This document shows positions 4,604 to 5,924 of a DNA stretch of 5,924 nucleotides, piece after piece; position 1 is the stretch's first letter, and every line of letters begins with the position of its first letter. The notes under the pieces are model-generated. The model did no database searches. It had not been told where the DNA came from and saw nothing but the letters and a program-made list of their open reading frames with translations. The translations under genes and the position numbers were made by a program. Source of the DNA: Neptuniibacter sp. (GTDB lineage: Bacteria > Pseudomonadota > Gammaproteobacteria > Pseudomonadales > Balneatricaceae); assembly GCA_024686055.1 (NCBI GenBank), contig JAIBDV010000213.1, forward strand, positions 1 through 5,924, in the 5' to 3' direction.

Positions 4604-5924
4604 TCAGAGCCTGAACTGGCGAATCAGCTGATTGAGCTGTTCAATCTCCAGCCGGATCTCTTCGGTGGCCAGCACCACTTTCTGCGTATCTGCTTTGGTA
4701 TGGGCCGCGGCATCGGTAATGTTGACCACCCGTTTGTCGATATCGACCGCGACCTGGGTCTGCTCTTCGGCGGCGGTCGATATCTGGGTGTTCATACTGG
4801 AGATGGTCTGTGCGGAGGCGATGATCTCATCCAGTGCACCGGCTGCACTACGGGCCAGGTCACTGCTTTTATCGGCCCGTTCGGTACTCTCACGCATCGA
4901 GCTGACGGCGGCCTGGGCACGCCCCTGCATGCGGCTGACAATGCTTTCTATTTCCTGAGTGGAAACCTGAGTGCGCTGGGCCAGGGTCCGCACTTCATCG
5001 GCGACCACGGCAAAGCCACGGCCCTGATCACCGGCGCGGGCGGCTTCGATGGCGGCATTCAGGGCCAGCAGGTTGGTCTGCCCGGCAATGTAATTGATGA
5101 CCGAGGTGACTTTTCCGACCTCCAGTGTTTCGGCTTCCAGTTCATGCAGGATCCGGGCGGTCTCGTTGAGGTTGTCCTGCATCTCGGTGGCCTGGTGGCC
5201 GGATTCACTGACCACTTTTGCGCTGCTGCGCGCTTTCTGATCGGTGGCGGCGGAGGCCTCTTCGGCACTGACGGCGTTGCGTGCCACCTCCTGTACGGTG
5301 ACGGCCATCTCGTTCATGGCCGTGGCAACCTGCTCGATATCGATGTATTGCTGTTTGACGCCGTTTTCGGCATCGCCCGTGGCACTGACCACATTACTGA
5401 CATGCTGCTCGGTATTCAGTGCGGTGCGCTGGACCTGACGCATCAGTTCGCTGACGCGATCGAGCATGGTGTTGTAAGCAACAAACAGTGTGCCGATCTC
5501 ATTATCGGGCTGGTCAACGGTAAACCGGCGGGTAAAATCGCCTTCACCAACGCTGGACAGTTCTTCCTGCAGCCGGATCATATTGTTCATCAGCACTTCC
5601 ATACCGATCAGTCGCCCCAGCATGATCATGCTCAGTAGCGCCAGTACGCAGCCAAAGGTCAGCCCCAGCCAGAAGTGCAGATGCTGCTGCTGATAGTCAG
5701 CCATGCCTCGCTCAAAATTGATCAGACTACGACTGAGCTGCTCGCTGGCGGTGTTACGGGCAAGGTTCGCGTTGCTGAGTAGCGGTTGTAGTTGCCGCCA
5801 CTGTTGTTCGATGCCGGTCAGTTGCTGGGCAATGGCCGGGCCCTGCAGGCTAACAATCTGCTGTCGTTCGTCACCCTGTCGCAGGGCCTGTAACAGATCA
5901 GAGAACTGGCTGGTGACCGGCTGG
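4604..5924 (-). CDS. Methyl-accepting chemotaxis protein, C-terminal part (runs off right edge)
   Basis: The frame stays open to the window edge, so the gene is partial at its N-terminus; 439 residues are visible. The ATG at 5704 is internal and is not the start. Visible residues 1-83 are Gln-rich, probably helical and periplasmic, resembling the sensor regions of PilJ-like receptors. A transmembrane helix is at about 84-106. A HAMP linker follows (about 104-158), with VGEGDF and DNEIG. The cytoplasmic signalling coiled coil has the canonical hairpin tip QTNLLALNAAIEAARAG at 282-298, followed by GRGFAVVADEVRTLAQRT. Likely methylation helices are near AMNEMAVTVQEV (202-213) and TAAEEQTQ (383-390). 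The protein should bind CheW and CheA at the tip and signal ligand state to the flagellar or pilus motility pathway. It ends RQFRL, without the NWETF-type pentapeptide that tethers CheR/CheB in some receptors. The ligand is unknown. No other che gene is in view. Confidence 0.95.
   Translation of the reverse strand, partial: QPVTSQFSDLLQALRQGDERQQIVSLQGPAIAQQLTGIEQQWRQLQPLLSNANLARNTASEQLSRSLINFERGMADYQQQHLHFWLGLTFGCVLALLSMIMLGRLIGMEVLMNNMIRLQEELSSVGEGDFTRRFTVDQPDNEIGTLFVAYNTMLDRVSELMRQVQRTALNTEQHVSNVVSATGDAENGVKQQYIDIEQVATAMNEMAVTVQEVARNAVSAEEASAATDQKARSSAKVVSESGHQATEMQDNLNETARILHELEAETLEVGKVTSVINYIAGQTNLLALNAAIEAARAGDQGRGFAVVADEVRTLAQRTQVSTQEIESIVSRMQGRAQAAVSSMRESTERADKSSDLARSAAGALDEIIASAQTISSMNTQISTAAEEQTQVAVDIDKRVVNITDAAAHTKADTQKVVLATEEIRLEIEQLNQLIRQFRL

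Noticed and set aside
4568..5638. Long plus-strand open frame of 356 codons opposite the chemoreceptor gene
   Set aside because: It is the antisense shadow of a well-supported chemoreceptor. Its translation is a Gly-, His- and Asp-rich low-complexity chain with no recognisable domain, and it has no ribosome binding site.
1..5924. Mobile element, phage, toxin-antitoxin, CRISPR or defence system
   Set aside because: No transposase, integrase, direct repeat array, terminal inverted repeat pair or defence-gene motif was seen on either strand. The genes are ordinary chromosomal types.

Overview
The window looks like chromosomal core DNA of a gammaproteobacterium. Moderately high GC coding DNA, a group I electron transfer flavoprotein pair, a MASE1-type membrane sensor and a HAMP-containing chemoreceptor together suit a marine Oceanospirillales- or Pseudomonadales-like organism. 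The genus cannot be read from this sequence. I see no transposase, phage gene, CRISPR array, tRNA or rRNA.

Layout from left to right. (1) At 1-606 on the minus strand is the N-terminal part of a MASE1 membrane sensor. It runs off the left edge, has no ATG start and is easily missed because it has neither a conventional start nor a stop in the window. (2) At 607-986 is a 380-base stretch with no convincing gene. It is probably the sensor gene's promoter and leader. (3) At 987-2502 on the minus strand is a compact two-gene operon: a cytoplasmic alkaline-phosphatase-superfamily phosphodiesterase/phosphatase, followed 22 bases later by a HAD-IB phosphatase. (4) At 2503-2802 is a 300-base divergent control region with an 18-bp near-palindrome inside a candidate promoter for the phosphatase operon, a separate perfect hairpin, and a candidate etf promoter. 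(5) At 2803-4495 on the plus strand are etfB and etfA, translationally close with a strong ribosome binding site between them. (6) At 4496-4603 is a convergent intergenic gap with a very long hairpin. (7) At 4604-5924 on the minus strand is a methyl-accepting chemotaxis protein that is complete at its C-terminus and open at the right edge.

Functionally, EtfB and EtfA form the soluble FAD/AMP heterodimer that carries electrons from acyl-CoA and related dehydrogenases to ETF-ubiquinone oxidoreductase. Neither a dehydrogenase nor the oxidoreductase is in the window. The two phosphohydrolases have different folds and unknown substrates. Their pairing suggests sequential or related dephosphorylation, but nothing here ties them biochemically to ETF. 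The chemoreceptor and the MASE1 protein are separate sensory genes. I do not see a clear previously undescribed system. The items most worth a second look are the FadR-like palindrome between the divergent operons, the unassigned phosphatase pair, and the unusual start of the MASE1 gene.
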